From Brasenia schreberi (lineage: Eukaryota; Streptophyta; Magnoliopsida; Nymphaeales; Cabombaceae): a stretch of DNA of 64,000 bases. Below are positions 23,201 through 38,000 of the stretch, piece after piece. The first letter of the stretch is position 1. The number at the start of each line of letters is the position of its first letter. The notes below the pieces were generated by a model. That model was not told where the DNA came from and did no database searches. It worked only from the letters and a program-made list of their open reading frames with translations. The position numbers and the translations under genes are program-made. The stretch covers positions 10,138,501 to 10,202,500 of the forward strand of contig JAYKKT010000087.1 in NCBI GenBank assembly GCA_036023115.1, read 5' to 3'.

Positions 23201-23460
23201 TTTTCTGCAATAATCTCTATATTCTGGAGGTTTTCCAATAATTTCCCAATAATATTCTTTAGTGTGAGTGTGCCTCTTTTTTCCACAATGTGTACACTGC
23301 AATTTGCTCTTATAATCATAATACTGATTTCTGCTCTTCCTCTACCTCTGAACGAATCTCTTCCTCTATGTACTATGTCTTCTACCCATAAATGCATATC
23401 TATTAGGTTGAATATGATCACTTTTCTCTAAATTTTTTCGGTCTTCTTCCCTTAGAAGAA
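20290..23460 (-). pseudogene. Copia D polyprotein, frameshifted
   Basis: In order: zinc knuckle (about 23300-23230, CTHCGKKRHTHTKEYYWEI, the last Cys replaced by Tyr), protease (23000-22940, WIIDSGATDHMVGNKSN, active-site DSG intact), integrase (22116-21544, LEHSVPKYFWPEAILTAVYI, FIGYSCEKKGYICYD), RT (21111-20740, [36 protein letters not shown] and YVDDIIVTGDD near 20790-20755) and RNase H (20680-20294, [17 protein letters not shown]). The RT active-site YVDD is kept. Integrase N-terminal parts and the RNase H end are broken by stops. It cannot make a polyprotein. Confidence 0.88.
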
Positions 23461-24306
23461 GTGAGATGGGAGTTCCTCCTTACTTAGAAAGTTTAATTTT
23501 ATGGATTCATATTCTGTGAAACTCCTAGAGTAAATCAAACACTTTTCGAATTTTCAGTAGTGTGAGACTAAATTTTCCTTTTCCAAATAAGTCAATTCAA
23601 TGACAATCACTATTGAACTATTCTGAAATTTCCAATGATACCTTGTTGTTGTAGAATAATTTTTTATTATAAAATACCACTTGCACAGAATAATTCTAAC
23701 TCAAGATATATTGTCTATTGCAGGTTATTGCTGAATACAAGAATCAATTGATTTATCAATGCCGAGATCTGGAAAAAAAAATTTACCATGTTGAATCTGT
23801 TACCGCCACTTCAATGAAGGATGATTGTTGTTTACATATGAATGGTATTGATATATCCACCGATTACAATCAAGGAAGATGATTGATGATTGTTGTTTGC
23901 AGTTCAAATTACATCTGTGATTCAGACCACAATGAATAAGTCTTACATAGAGAATGACAGATTGTTGTTTGCAGACCAAGTTGCTGTTTATAGATCACGT
24001 TTCCACGATAAACAGAGCGCGCAAAGGAGAATGAAGGATTGTTGTTTACAGACCACGTTGATGTTTACAGATCAACGTTTCCATGATGAATATATCTTGC
24101 AGTCACCGCACGATTCATTCATTCATTGATTTCACAAAGTCTCATTCAAAAATAGTTTATTGTCTTCAGTCCCAGGCCTGCTGCTTTCATTAACATTAAC
24201 AAGATAATATATGCCTTCATTAACAACTAAGACTGAGCACGTATACATACCTCGATACTTTTCAGGGATGATTTGCTTCTGTTGACTGCTAAAGACTTCA
24301 TATAAG

Positions 24307-24318
24307 GCTCTGATACCA
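24307..24318 (-). other. Primer-binding site of copia D
   Basis: Plus strand GCTCTGATACCA, the reverse complement of TGGTATCAGAGC, exact initiator tRNA-Met type. Confidence 0.92.
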
Positions 24319-24626
24319 TGTTTAATTTCAACAAATAATAATAAGAAACATAATAAAATAAGCAGTCACATCAATATTGAAATTGGGCAGAATCGGCCCC
24401 TTCACTGGGCAGCCGACTGTTTCTTATTTCTCTTGTTCTGTTTCAACCCTAATTACAAAACATAATTTATACTAATCCTATTCTAACTTAAAAGATAAAA
24501 TTACCCCTACTAACAAGACACGATTCCCAATGGATCTGATACGATCCATTGGGTCTAAACAACTAGACTTCACTTACACTTGAAATATACGTCTTTTAAA
24601 TAAAAACTTAACATATTACACTAACA
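24319..24626 (-). repeat. 5' LTR of copia D
   Basis: 308 bases, same length as the 3' LTR. Bounded internally by the primer site and externally by ataag. Confidence 0.93.
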
Positions 24627-24631
24627 ATAAG

Positions 24632-25419
24632 TATTTATAGAGTGGAGAAGAGAGAGAGAGTAGTGAAAGTGATAGTGGGGAATCAACAACAATCAGGTGC
24701 TAGCTGCTAAAAATAGTCGTTGGGCCTCTTGAAGGCCTTGTTGGCCCGAGTGGCCGTGGTGCTTCATTAGATGTTTCATGTTTGTACACTTTCATAATGA
24801 GAAAAACATAATAAAATACACTAATAAATACATATATTTTAATAATCTCAACCACAACCACCTATTTCTCCTCTCTTTGTGCCGCAATCTTTTTTTCTCT
24901 TTTGTAGCCTCCAAAACTTCTTGAATTATATACCTTACAATTTCGGGCACCCGATGACAATCATTTTTTTGTTCCCGTAAGAAGGTGTTTCATGTAGAAA
25001 ATATCTCCATGCTTAATCTTGTTATAAAACATACACCTATGCACAAGCCTATTACTAGGGTGCAATAATTTCATAATGGAATGGGCTGATCAAACGCCAT
25101 CAAGCCAAGAAGAGATAAACAATAACAATAAAAAGCTTTTTGAAGGTGAAAAACTCAAAATCTATGAAAATTCCAATTTTCTAAAGTGAAAAATCAGGGT
25201 ATAAAAGGAAGGGAGTATACCACAGATTTGACAAAAACATATAGAATTTTAAGAGTTCGAGAGAAAAACTTGAGATTTCTCCATGAAATCAAGCAAATGA
25301 AAGATAAGAAAAGGGTTTGGGAGCAAAAGCAAGTAATCATAAAGGGTTTAAGAGTGGGCAAAACACCCAAAAAGCCCATATGTCTCGATTTTATATATTA
25401 TATGATTTAAATATCAACC
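24632..25419. other. AT-rich stretch without recognisable gene
   Basis: Contains a GA-rich run near 24645 and a 74-codon Lys-rich open frame at 25186-25410 that has no recognisable domain and is mirrored by an equally long frame on the other strand. Likely a mix of old element sequence. Nothing further can be supported. Confidence 0.35.
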
Positions 25420-25570
25420 TGTAGGATACAAGCCGTATCATACAATACGGACCGATAACTCATCTACTGCAACACACTTACTTGTATTATATCGTCCTTA
25501 CATCTGATACTTGATAAAATCGTATAATATCATACGATACGATACAAAACGATTTTAACAACATTGGGTC
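25420..25570 (-). mobile_element. Orphan hAT-like terminus
   Basis: Reading the minus strand from 25570 gives CAATGTTGTTAAAATCG followed by repeated CGTATCGTATGATA-type subterminal motifs, the same style as the two hAT ends in this window but with a different TIR (CAATGTTG, not CAGTGTTG). The opposite terminus was not found, so this is a truncated or nested element. Confidence 0.5.
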
Positions 25571-26036
25571 TCAATATGAAGTGTTAAAATCACCTTAACG
25601 ATATTGACTAATCCCTCTGTTGCTCTTTGACTTACTACTATAAGTGTACTTTCCTTGTTTCATTTATATCCTTATCTACTGCGTTTCAGCTTGACAGCTG
25701 CATACCCAATTTTCCATTTTCTTGCTTTGAAGAAGCAAATAACAAGGAAAGGGAAAATTGAAATTCTGATACTTAAAGTAGGTGAATTCCTGTAATTCAC
25801 TTTGAATTTCTCACCTTCTCAAAACTGCTAAGACTTGTTCTTTGGGACACAAAAGTGAATAGGACGTAGGCATGAAAGTCCAGAATATATTAGGACTAGA
25901 TGTCGTTCAACTAGAACATGTAAACTATCACTAAGGTAACACATTAAATAGAAGGCATAATCAGCTGAGAAGAACAATCATGTAGCCAGGAAATAAAGGG
26001 CATTAAATTCACATGGAGGTCCATGCCTTAAGTAGC
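25571..26036. other. Intron-like sequence downstream of the last visible exon
   Basis: No repeat ends and no exon of a methyltransferase domain are seen here on the minus strand. If the gene is intact, this is the start of an intron that runs beyond the left edge of the window. Confidence 0.4.
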
Positions 26037-29000
26037 CGGTAGAGATGTAACTTTTCAGGAACCTAGTAACAATAAAACGTGCTCCAGTCTCCATCAGGGA
26101 AGGTGACATACATCTTCTATGCTGTAGAAGTTCACATTTGGACCCCAATAGACCATGTGCTGCAACCAATCCAGCCTATAAAATAGTCAAGAAACAATCA
26201 ACTATAGAGAACATTACTGGTGCCTGACTTAGCAAACATAATATCGATGCTTTATTATATATAATCAACCAAAAGGTATGATGTCTTGAACCAAGAATAT
26301 CAACCTTCAGTCCATCCTCATGAAATCCATATCCTGCAAATAAAGAAAGAACGTAAATAAAATTGATCTTTATAGATAAATTATAAAAGAAGGATATCTA
26401 TGCAAAGCATACCATACAACTGACCAAACAATAAAGAACTAGTTACTCATGACTCATGCTGACACCCAGAAAACATGAATCTTCTTTCTCCGTTACTGCC
26501 TTGAAAAGAAGTAATCTAGGCTTATCGAACTGTAAGTGTTCAATGTCACAATCTAACTATGCAAAACTCCATTTGATACCTAGATGGGCAAGAGGTTCCA
26601 TACTGAAAATGAACTTAAAGACACAAATTGCCAAGTTATATCTCTAATTGGCATGATAAATAGTTCTAGGACAATATTGTGAAATAAATATGTGGTCCTC
26701 GTTTAGCAAAAGCCAAGAGCATACTTGTTTTGACCTTTTGATCCCATCTTACTATAGCTTCTTTATGAACTTTTTTATTTTTTTACAGCTTTCCATTTAC
26801 TGGTTCTTTTTCTGAATTTGTAACTTCACAAAATTACATCCAGGATGTGAAACTTGATCGCCAATCTGGCAGTGTAAAACCTGACGGTAGAAACCTCACT
26901 TCATTGCTAGAAGACAAGAACTTGATTGACTTCATTTCTATGAGAAGAATCTGATTTCATTAAGTATTGCTAAACCATTTATAATCCAAACATCTTCAAA
27001 ATGATTGAAGGTACTAATGCTCCACAACAACAACTAAGCCTTTTCCCATACTAGATGGGGTCAGCTACATAGATTCTTTGTTTCCACATAGCTCTATCAT
27101 GTGCCATGTTAGCAGTTAACTCAGAATAAGCTAGATCATTTTTTATTGTTTCTTTCCAACACTTCAGAGGTCGTCCTCTACCTCTTTCAATACTTTCAAA
27201 ATCTAGTTTTTCATACCTTCTTACAGGTTCTTCTTTTTATATGTCCAAACCATCTTAAACGATATTCTCTCATTTTAACCTCTATTGGTGCCACACATAA
27301 TTTATTTCTAATAACCTCATTATGTGTACGGACTTTTCTTGTATGACCACTCATCCATCTTAACATCTTCATTTCTATCACAGACATCTTCTCTACATGT
27401 TGATGATTAACTGTCCAACACTCATAACCATAAAACATGGCAGGTCTAATTGCTACTCTATAATATTTACCTTTTAACTTTAATGGTATCTTCTTATCAC
27501 AAAGAATACATGATGTTTCTCTCCATTTTAACCAACCAACATTAATTTTATGCGTAACATCTCCATCAATTCTTCCATCACTTTGAAAAATTGAACCTAC
27601 GTATTTAAAACTTTTCTTTTGGGGGATGCAATGTGTGCCAATTTTAATTTCTATGTCCTTTGAAGTAACCAAATGATCAACTTATATACCATATATTTTG
27701 TCTTTGTTCTACTAAGTCGAAGGCCTTTGCTTTCTAATGCTTCACTCCATAGTTCCAATTTTCTATTAACTTTTTCCTTGGACTCTTCCACTAACACAAT
27801 GTCATTTGCAAATAACATACACCAACGCACTTCATCTTGAATATGTTTTGTTAACTCATTAATTACCATTATAAATAAGTATGGACTTAAAGTTGATCCT
27901 TTATGTAACCCAATATTAACTTTAAAGAAGTCTATCATTCCTTCATGAGTCCTCACACATGTTTTTCCACTATCGTACATGTCTCTTATAAGGTTTATGT
28001 ATGTCAATGGGATACCTCTTTTTTCTAAAGTTCTCCAAAAAACCTCCCTCAGTACCCTATCGTAAGCCTTTTCTAGATCAATAAATATCATGTGAATGTC
28101 TTTCTTTTTTTATCTAAAATGTTTCATAAGACGTCTCAAAAGGTGAATCGCTTTAACAGGAGATCTATCTGGCATGAATCCAAATTGGTTCTCTATTGTA
28201 CTCGATAATTGTCTAAACCTACGTTTGATAATTCTTTCCCATAATTTAATAGTATAACTCATTAACTTGATACCCCAATAATTCGCACAATTCTGAATGT
28301 CTCCCTTGTTCTTATATATGGGTATAAGTGTACTCGCTCTCCATTCCTTGGGCACCTTTTGGTTTCTCTATATTTTATTAAATAGTCTTGTGAGTCAAGT
28401 GATTCCTGTTTCTCTTAAGATTTTCTAAACTTCTATAGGAATATTATCTGGTGCTACTGATTTATCACCCTTCATATGTTTAAGAGCCTCTTTGACTTCA
28501 TTCTTTTGAATGCGTCGGTAGAAATTGTGATTTATATACTTTTGTGATTTGGCTAACTCTCCTAAGTCCTAAGTCAATACTAACATCTTTATTTTCATTA
28601 AAAACTTATAAAAATAGTTTTTCCATCTATTTCTTATATTATCATTTGCCACTAGAATTTTTTCATCCTCGTCCTTGATGCATTAACATAATTAATATCT
28701 TTAGTTTTCTTATCTCTAGCCCTAGCTATCCTAAAAATATCTCTTTCACCCTCTTTTCAGATGAATTTTTTATATAAATCCTCCCAAAATTTTAGCTTTT
28801 GCTTCACTCACAGCCTATTTCGCTTCCTTCTTTGCTTTCTTATAAGCCTCTAAAGTTTCACTAGTTTTCTTTGTAATTTGTAACATGCCCTCTTTGCCTT
28901 GATTTTATTTTGCACTACTTCACTCCACCACCAAGCTTCTTTTTATGTTGGTACACCTCCCTTAGATACACCTAACACATCTTTTGCCACTTTCCTAATA

Positions 29001-32000
29001 TGTATATCCATATTGTTCCACATATCACAGTGTGTACCAACATAATTCCAAACATCTACTTGAAGGACTTTCTGTTTAAATATCTTCTTTCTCGCTTTTG
29101 AGGTTCTACCATTTAGTTTGAATAGCTCGATGTACTCTTTTCTTCTTTATCCATTTTTTATTTGTAAATCCATAACTAAAAGTCAATGTTGGGTGGTTAA
29201 GCTTTCTCCTGGCATTACCTTTCAATCTTTACAACACACTCTATCTTTTTTTCTATAAATAAAGTAATCAATTTGTGTTTGTGATAAGACACTCTTATAA
29301 GTAATTAAATGTTTATCTCATTTTTTGAAGATTGTATTGACTATAAAGAGATCAAATGCCATAGCAAAATTTAAAATCTCCCTACCTTCCTCATTTATGT
29401 CCCCAAAGCCAAAGTTTTCATGAATACATTGATATCCTAATGCCTCTTTACCGACATGTCCATTTAAGTTTTTTCCTAAACAAATCATCTCCCTTTATAA
29501 TTTTTTGAACCACCTTATCTAACTCTTCTCAAAAAGCTGTCTTTATACTTTCTTCTAGTCCTACTTGGGGTGCATAAGCATAAACTATATTCAAAATCTC
29601 TACTCCTAACATTAATTTCAACGTCATGATTCGGTCACCATATCGTTCTATGTCTACTACACTATCCTTTAAATCTTTATTTATGATAATACCAATTCAG
29701 TTTCGAGTTTTTTTCTTACATGAGTACCATAATTTAAAACATGTATCCTTAATCTCCTTTGCTTTTTCTCCAACCCACTTTGTCTCTTCAAAACATAAAA
29801 TATGAATCTTTCTCTAAATCATAGTATCTAGTATCTACCACCTCCATTAGCTTACCGGACAATGTTCCGATATTCTAAGAACCAATACGAATTTTATTAT
29901 TTAGGACTAAATTCCTTACCCCCGCATCGGTCCATATTGAAAATGCAGAAACCCTCTCTGTAATTTATTCACTACATTTGGGCGGCAATATAACAAGACT
30001 AACTTCTTTACCCATATCTGTCCATGATGTGACAACCCTCTCTGCAATTGATTCACTACATCCGAGCGAAAATGTAGTGGCCCATGCTTACTTTTTACTG
30101 CATTCGGGTTTTGTAGTGCATTGCTAGGCAGGGACGCCCAAAAGCAATTCTCGTAATTTGTGTAATCCATGGTAGCTTGCTAGGTGAGTGAGATCCAAAG
30201 GTTGATGGATGAGATCCTCGCTCTGGCCCTCTGAAACTTAATCGTGATGAGAGAGATTGAGGTCTGGATTCAATTATTATGATGATTCAATTCTGCAGAC
30301 TCACTTAGTGTGGAAAAAGGCTTGGTTTTGATTCTGGTTTGGTGTTGATCATGATGCGTTATGCACTGTCATTAGTCATACAACCACCACAACATTCATT
30401 TCACAAACACCACCTGTTCCCTGATATCAATATGTTTCTCTTGTATACTAGTCTATTATACCGGAAGCCTCATAAGCTTGGTAAATCCGTAAATGATTTT
30501 AAAAAGCCTCAAAAGTCATTTAGATAGGCCTCATGGAATGACAAAAGGGCCTATAAGAAGCTGGTTAATCCTCAGAATATGGGATGAAGGTTGAGGCATT
30601 GAGAGGTCTAAAAGCTATGATACACAGTGAAGCTCAATTCGAATCCTAATATGCATGAAATGGGCAAAGGTAACTAAGGCTATGGTGAGGCTTTGTACTT
30701 GTATAACCAGTCACAAGTTCAGATCAACGAGGAGGTTTACATTAGTAGCAGACACTTATTGTATAATACCATGGATTCTAACAACTCTAACAGGGAGAGC
30801 AATATGTTGCGATGTCCAAACACGTGAAGTGGGACTTCTAATTAGATGGAGATGTGTCTAATGGTGAAACAAGTTATCCTGGTGATGTAGCTTCCTCTGC
30901 TACCAAACCTGTGTGAAGAACTTGCAATTCTTCCAGTAGCTTCTTCACCTCCGAACAAAAACATTCCAACACAAATTGAGATATCATTCAGAATCTGCTG
31001 CTACCAGATGAACATAACAGGAACTTAGAATTCTTTGGACACTTTGATCTTTACGGAGTACTTGACCACCATTGCAATGTATAGGCAAGTGCTCTATGAT
31101 GAGAAGCAGAATTGATACAAATTTCATTAATATGAAATCTTTTCATATTTCAGTGGAACTAAAGAAAACAAACCAAGACAAGTACGAATAGGAAAGGAAT
31201 GTTACTCCCAAATTGAAGATAAATAGGCTGGTAGATGATGATGGATCTAAAAAACTACAAATTTATGCCCAGCTCCACTTCAAGGTAACATAAAATGGGA
31301 AGCTCTCATATCTGAACTGAATACAGGTAACCAATAAAGCAACATATCACGACAGTACAACCTTGCTTCTATGACAAGGATAGGTAATTTGTTCACGTGT
31401 AACAAATAGAAGAAAAAATAACGCAACAAGAAGAATAATCTACAACCAACCTTGATAAGCTCCACAGAACCATATTCGTCTCTTTCCTTGAATTTCTGCT
31501 AATTCAGCGGAAGCCCTCATGGAAGCAACCGTTGGAAGTGGATGGCTCGTTGACCATTTAAGTATTTTGTTTTGAGGAAGATGAAATGGATTGAGCGTTA
31601 CAAGAAAAGGCTTATCAGTTTCTAAATTCTGCAATGACATGAATTTTATCCAACAATCAGTTATACCAAGGTAGTTGAGAGAAAGACAACCAGTCCACAG
31701 AAAAGCATTGTTGCCTTCAAAGCAGATATTAAACAACCAACTCTAGGGTTCATATAACTTCAATATTAGAATTATAATCCTTGTGGTGTGGTGCACATGC
31801 ATACACATGCTATGACACATAAAAGCACGCATTTTTATGTTTCTACATATATTATGTCCGTATCTTAGCTAAAATATTGGCATGTATATTTTGTCTTTTC
31901 CATTTGATGGTAAGAGGCGAATTGGAAGGTAAGCAGTTTTTTTCTGGTTTCGTTTTATCTTTTGTTGAATCTTTTTCATGAGGTCGTAAGACAATTAATA

Positions 32001-35000
32001 AGCCAATGAATTTTATTCTGTACTTTAGAGTACGGCAACCAACACGTTAAGTAACCAATAGAAGAACACAGAGAGAGCATTTTTGGAAATATTTAGAGCA
32101 AATCACAAGAAGAATGTTACTCACCTGAACTACATTAAGCCAATATGTCACACAAATTCTGTTGCCTTCGACTCCCAGAAAATTCCATGAGCTCCAAGCT
32201 GCTGGGTTTTTGGGCATCAAAGTATCATCATGGTGAAGATAAATGTCACTGCAAATCAAAAAACAACTGTTTAACAAAAATTTATGAGGAAAACACAGTT
32301 GTAGATGGCCGCTTGGTAAAACTTTAGAAATGGCTACCAGTTCTAATTTTGCTCAAAAAGCACTGTATGCTCACAATCTTTTTTTATAGTTGCACCAAAA
32401 TGCATGGTTTTCTGCTTTCACTTAACATGTTTCCTTTTAAATAAACATAAGATCTTTTGGGACTCTGCAATACAAGGATCTGAATGGCATTATAAGGAAA
32501 CAACTCAAGAACAAGATAGTAAAAAAACGGTAACCTCCACATCACAGAGACAAGATGCACAGTTTCAACCCAATCCTGGTATCCTAACTTAATTAAGATC
32601 AGGAAGAAACTTTGACCCAAAATCACAAATGGACCAACTGACATTTAGCTAATACCAAAGAGAATTTTCACTATACAACCTATGTCTGGAAGCAGCTGCC
32701 TCAAACTAAGGCACAAATTTAGTGAGAATTCATGTACCAAAATCACTGCCACCACCACCTCTTTTTGAATTGCTTCATCAGATTATATTGAAAAGGATAT
32801 GCAAGTACAACAACAACAACTAAGCCTTTTCCCATACTAGATGGGGTCGGCTACATGGATTCTTTGTTTCCACAGATCCCTATCGAGTGCCATGTTAGCA
32901 ATTAACTCACAATAAGCTAGATCATTCTTTATTGTTTCTTTCCAACACTTTTTGTGGTCATCCTCCACCTCTTTTAATACTTTCCAAATTTAGTTTTTCA
33001 TACCTTCTTCCAGGTACTTCTTTTGATCTTCTTTCTATATGTCCAAAGCATCTTAAACAATATTCTCTCATTTTATCCTCTATTGGTGTCACTCCTAATT
33101 TGTTTCTAATAACCTCATTATGTATACGGTCTTTTCTTGTACGACCACTCATCCATCTCAACATCTTCATTTCTGTCACATACATCTTTTGTACATGTTG
33201 ATGATTAACTGCCCAACACTCAGAATCATAAAACATGGCAGGCCTAATTGCTGCTCTATAATATTTACCTTTTAACTTTAATGGTATCTTCTTATCACAA
33301 AGAATACATGATGCTTCTCTCCATTTTAACCAAACAACAACTAAGCCTTTTCACATACTAGACGGGGTCGGCTACATGGATTCTCTGTTTCTATAAATCC
33401 CTATCGTGTGTCATGTTAGAAGTTAACTCACAATAAGCTAGATCATTCTTTATTGTTTCTTTTCACACTTTTGTGGTCATCCTCTAGCTCTTTTAATACT
33501 TTCCAAATTTAGTTTTTCATACCTTCTTACAAGTTCTTTTGATCTTCTTTCTATATGTTCTTAAACGATATTCTCTCATTTTATCCTCTATTAGTGTCAC
33601 TCCGAATTAGTTTCTAATAACCTCATTACGTATATGGGCTTTTCTCGTATGACCACTCATCCATCTCAACATCTTTATTTCTGTCACAAACATCTTTTGT
33701 ACATGTTGATGATTAACTGCCCAACACTGAAAACCATAAAACATGGCAGGCCTAATTGCTTTTCTATAATATTTACCTTTTAACTTTAATGGTATCTCCT
33801 TATCACAAAGAATACTATGGATTCTTTGTTTCCACATATCCCTATCGTGTGCCATGTTAACAGTTAACTCACAATAAGCTAGATCATTCTTTATTGTTTC
33901 TTTCCAACACTTCCTGTGGTCGTCCTCTACCTCTTTTAATACTTTCTAATTTTAGTTTTTCATACCTTCTTACAGGTTCTTCTTTCTATATGTCTAAATC
34001 ATCTTAAACGATATTTTCTCGTTTTATCTTCTTTTGGTGTCACTCCTAATTTGTTTCTAATAACCTCATTATGTATACGATCTTTTCTTGTATGACTACT
34101 CATCCATCTCAACATCTTCATGTTAAGGAAAGTCGTGTCTTGTCATGTAATGAGAGTCAAGTCATGTAAAAGAGTCCTGTCTCATGTCAGGTTGTCATTT
34201 TGAGTCTTATGTCATCTTAGAAATGGTTAATTCTTAGTAGGGGTAGATTAGGAAATTAAGTTAGATAGGGTATTAATAGGTGATTAGGGTTAGATAAAAG
34301 GATTAAGAAAGGAGAGGGGGACAGTTGCAGAAAGGAAGCCGATTTTGGGAATGATGCAGATTGGAGGAGTTTATTCCAAGATGGTATCAGATGTCAGACA
34401 TTTTCTTTGAGATTACTGCACACGTGAACCCTAGCACTCCAATATTGCTGCTGACATCGCATCCTCCCTTTCTTCCTACCGATTCTATCTTGTTGCCTGT
34501 CCCCATCGTGGACTGCATACAAGCGTTTTCTCTTGGCAGTGCCTAATGCTTCTTTAGCCAGCGCCACCCAACATCTTGTTATTGCTATTGCTTCTTTATC
34601 TTGTTGTCAGTTTTTTTTCTTCACGTTGTCAGACGCTATCCATAAGAAATCCATTTATTTTTGCCCTTGACAGTCGTCATATTCAGCCTACCCACGTTGC
34701 CAGTGCATACAGTTTTTCTTTATCTTCGGCAGTGAATATTCAGACGCTATCCACGTTGCCAGTGCATACAGTTTTCTTTATCTTCTTCAGAAATTCAGCC
34801 TGCTCTTACTTCAGCCAAGATGTCAGCTGTGTCGCATGATCAGAATCTTGCCCTGATTATATTTCTGCATCGGCTGCCATAGTGGGTGTTCAATTTCTGC
34901 CACTTATTCATCACCTTCCTATGCCATTCTAACGTCCAGCCTTGGCCCACTCATACTTGCTATTTTTTCATTATCATTTAGTCCTACATGGCTGCCAAGG

Positions 35001-38000
35001 GTAAAGGCCTTGATCTTTCCTCTCCTTCAAGCGAACCCTCTGGTTTCTTTGAAAAAACAGACCATATTCAGTTTACCACGACTAAGCTGGATGGACGTAA
35101 TTACATGGAATGGGCACACTCTGTAGAACTTGCCATTTAGCAAGGGGGAGATGGGAACATTTGATGGGTCACTCTCCAATTCCAACTCCACATGACAGTC
35201 TTTATTCCACCTAGAAAAGAGAAGATGCCTTAATCTCATCGTGGTTGCTCCAGTCAATGATTTCATCCATTGCTAAAACTTTTATGTTTTTAGAATCTGC
35301 CCATGCCATTTGGTGTACCGTCGCCGAGGCTTATTCCCGAAAAAAGAATGTTGTCATAGAATATGAGATTCTGGAGCGCATCAGAAAGTGCAAACAGGCC
35401 AATCGCTCTATCAGCACATACTATGCAGATCTCCGCGATCTTTGGGATGAACTCTTCTACTATACGAATATCTAGTGTTCCAGTTGTTATAGTGAGCGAC
35501 AGGCTGCGATTGAGAAGAAGAAAGTATTTGATTTATTGTGGGGTGTGAATCCAAAATTTAAATAAGTCAAACTGCATATCTTGGGCAGAGACGAACTTCC
35601 GTCTTTGGGCACTGTTTACTCCTTATTAATCAGAGAAGAAGATCGCAGGAAACTTGAGAAAGATCAGATTGTTACTCCAGAACAGCATGCACTTCAAGTT
35701 AGAGATGACAGTTCATCTTTTCGTGGTAGAGGGGGACTCCCGAGTTGTGGCCGTGGCCGTGATCGATTTAATTCTGAAAACAAAAATAAACTTGTCTGCT
35801 CTCATTATAGAAAATCGCGTCATACTAGAGATCATTGTTGGGAATTACATGGTAAACCAGATTCCTACAACATCACCATCCCTCAGTACACTCTGCAGAC
35901 AGTTCCACTCCCAGCACTGATGTCATTCAGGAGATTCTCAAACGAATAGAAGGTCTTGAACAGAGAGATTCACTGAAAAACCCTCTGCTCCTCCAAACCA
36001 TGCTACCATCGCTCAGGCTACACACACTGTAACAGGAAATCACTTCTCTCGTTCTCCTTCAAAAAATTTGATCATTGATTCAAGGGCTACGGATCATATG
36101 GTTGGAGACTCCTCATCCTTTGCAACTTACAAGACTCTTACAGATAAGACACCCATTAAATTGGCAGATGGTTCCTTCACTTATATGATTGGACAGGGCA
36201 CGGTATCGACATGTCTTTCAGATTTACCATCGGTCTATCATGTTCCCAGTTTTCTGCTCAATCTTCTTTTCGTCAGCTCTTTAACTCGTACATTGAATTG
36301 TTGTGTGACTTTTCATCCTACTGGTTGTGTATTTCAGGATCTGAAGACAGGGCAAATCTTTGGACATGATAAATTACAGAACGGCTTATACATTCTTACA
36401 TACTGATCTCAGCCTTTCACCTCCTACAGTGTTTCTGCCCCACCTTCTCCGGATGCAGCTCTTCGTCTTTGGCATTATCGTCTCGGTCATCTTCCAATGT
36501 CCAAAATTTCCTATGTTATTCCTCGTTTTCGAGTCCCGTCCAATAAATTTCCGTTTGAATGTGAAGTCTGTCAGCTTGGAAAACACCAAAGGGCATCTTA
36601 TCCTTTGAGTGATTCTAGAACATCTCAACCTTTTGAACTTATTCACTCGGATGTATGGGGTCCCAGTCCAGTCACCTCTTTATTTGGTCATAAGTATTTT
36701 GTATCCTTCATTGATGATTGTACTCGCCTTACCATCGTTTACTTAATGAAATCGAAGTCTGAAGTTGTATCTATTTTTCTCGTTGTGCATAAATTTATTT
36801 ATACTCAATTCCATGCCACTGTTAAAATTCTTTGGTCTGATAATGCGAGCGAATACGTTGGGAGTCAATTAGCAAATTATCTCCAAACCCATGGCATTGT
36901 TCATCAGACTAGCTGTCCTTATACACCTCAGCAGAATGGTCTTGCTGAACGGAAGAATCGTCATATTCTGGAAGTTGCCAGAACCCTTCTACTTCAGAGT
37001 AATGTTCCCAAATTCTATTGGGGCGAAGCTGTCCTTACTGTTGTTTACCTTATAAATCGGATGCCCAGTCATACTCTTCAGGGGGAGAGTCCTATTCATA
37101 CTCTTAATAAAGCCTCCAAACCATTTCATCTAGTACCTCGTATCTTTGGGTGTACCTGTTTTGTACATATTCCTCTTCCCAATAGTGATAAACTTGATGC
37201 CAAGTCCGATAAGTGTATTTTTCTGGGCTACTCGACTTGTCAAAAAGGATATAAATGTTATGATCAATTGCTTCAAAAACTATATGTTTCCATGGATGTT
37301 ACTTTCTTTGAATTTACCCCTTATTATTCTCCTACACTCGAATCTACTCCCACTCCTAGCTGTGTACTACCACTAGTTCCTAGTGAGGGGGAGTATCATG
37401 AGATCGTTGAGAGCCAGACTGAGAACAAACAACAATCCAAAGAGATTTTGATGTACAAGAAAGGACAACGGAAGATTGTGTACACTCCAGAAGAACCATG
37501 TACTAAAGAGATTTCCCCTGAATCAGATCCTCAAGGGCGAGTAGACAGTGACATTGAGATTCCTATTGTTGTTCGCAAAGGTAAGCGTGCATGTATAAGG
37601 TATCCAATTTCTAATTATGTTTCCTATGTCAATACTTCTCAGAGTAATCAAACCTTCATTATGAATGCTGAAAAACAAAAGATTCCTTCAAAGTTTGAAG
37701 AAGCAATCAAGTGCCCCTTATGGAAAGCTGCAATTGAAGAAGAATTGAATGCACTGGTTAAAAACAATACATAGACCATCACACAGTTGCCTTCTGATAG
37801 GCATACAGTAGGATGCAAGTGGGTGTTTACTATTAAATATAAGGCAAATGGAACAATGGAGAGATATAAAGCTAGATTGGTTGCTAAAGGATACAGTCAG
37901 TCATATGGAATTTATTATACAGAAATCTTTGCACCTATGGCTAAACTTACATCAATTAGAATACTTCTTAGTATGGCAGCAAATTTGGGATGGAACCTAT

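Larger units (their letters stand above)
19673..24626 (-). mobile_element. Full-length Ty1-copia retrotransposon D
   Basis: 4954 bases on the minus strand with two 308-base LTRs, primer site 24318-24307, polypurine tract next to 19980 and 5-bp flanks gtaag (19668-19672) and ataag (24627-24631). Gag-pol order is complete from zinc knuckle to RNase H but broken by many frameshifts and stops. By eye the LTRs differ at about 17 of 308 positions (about 5.5%), much more than those of copia E, so this is the older of the two. Confidence 0.93.

Noticed and set aside
32811..34120. Three adjacent RTE fragments taken as three independent insertions
   Set aside because: A single 19-bp duplication brackets all of them, and no separate duplications were seen between modules.
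35027..35266. Minus-strand 79-codon frame inside copia E
   Set aside because: Antisense to gag of a complete copia element.
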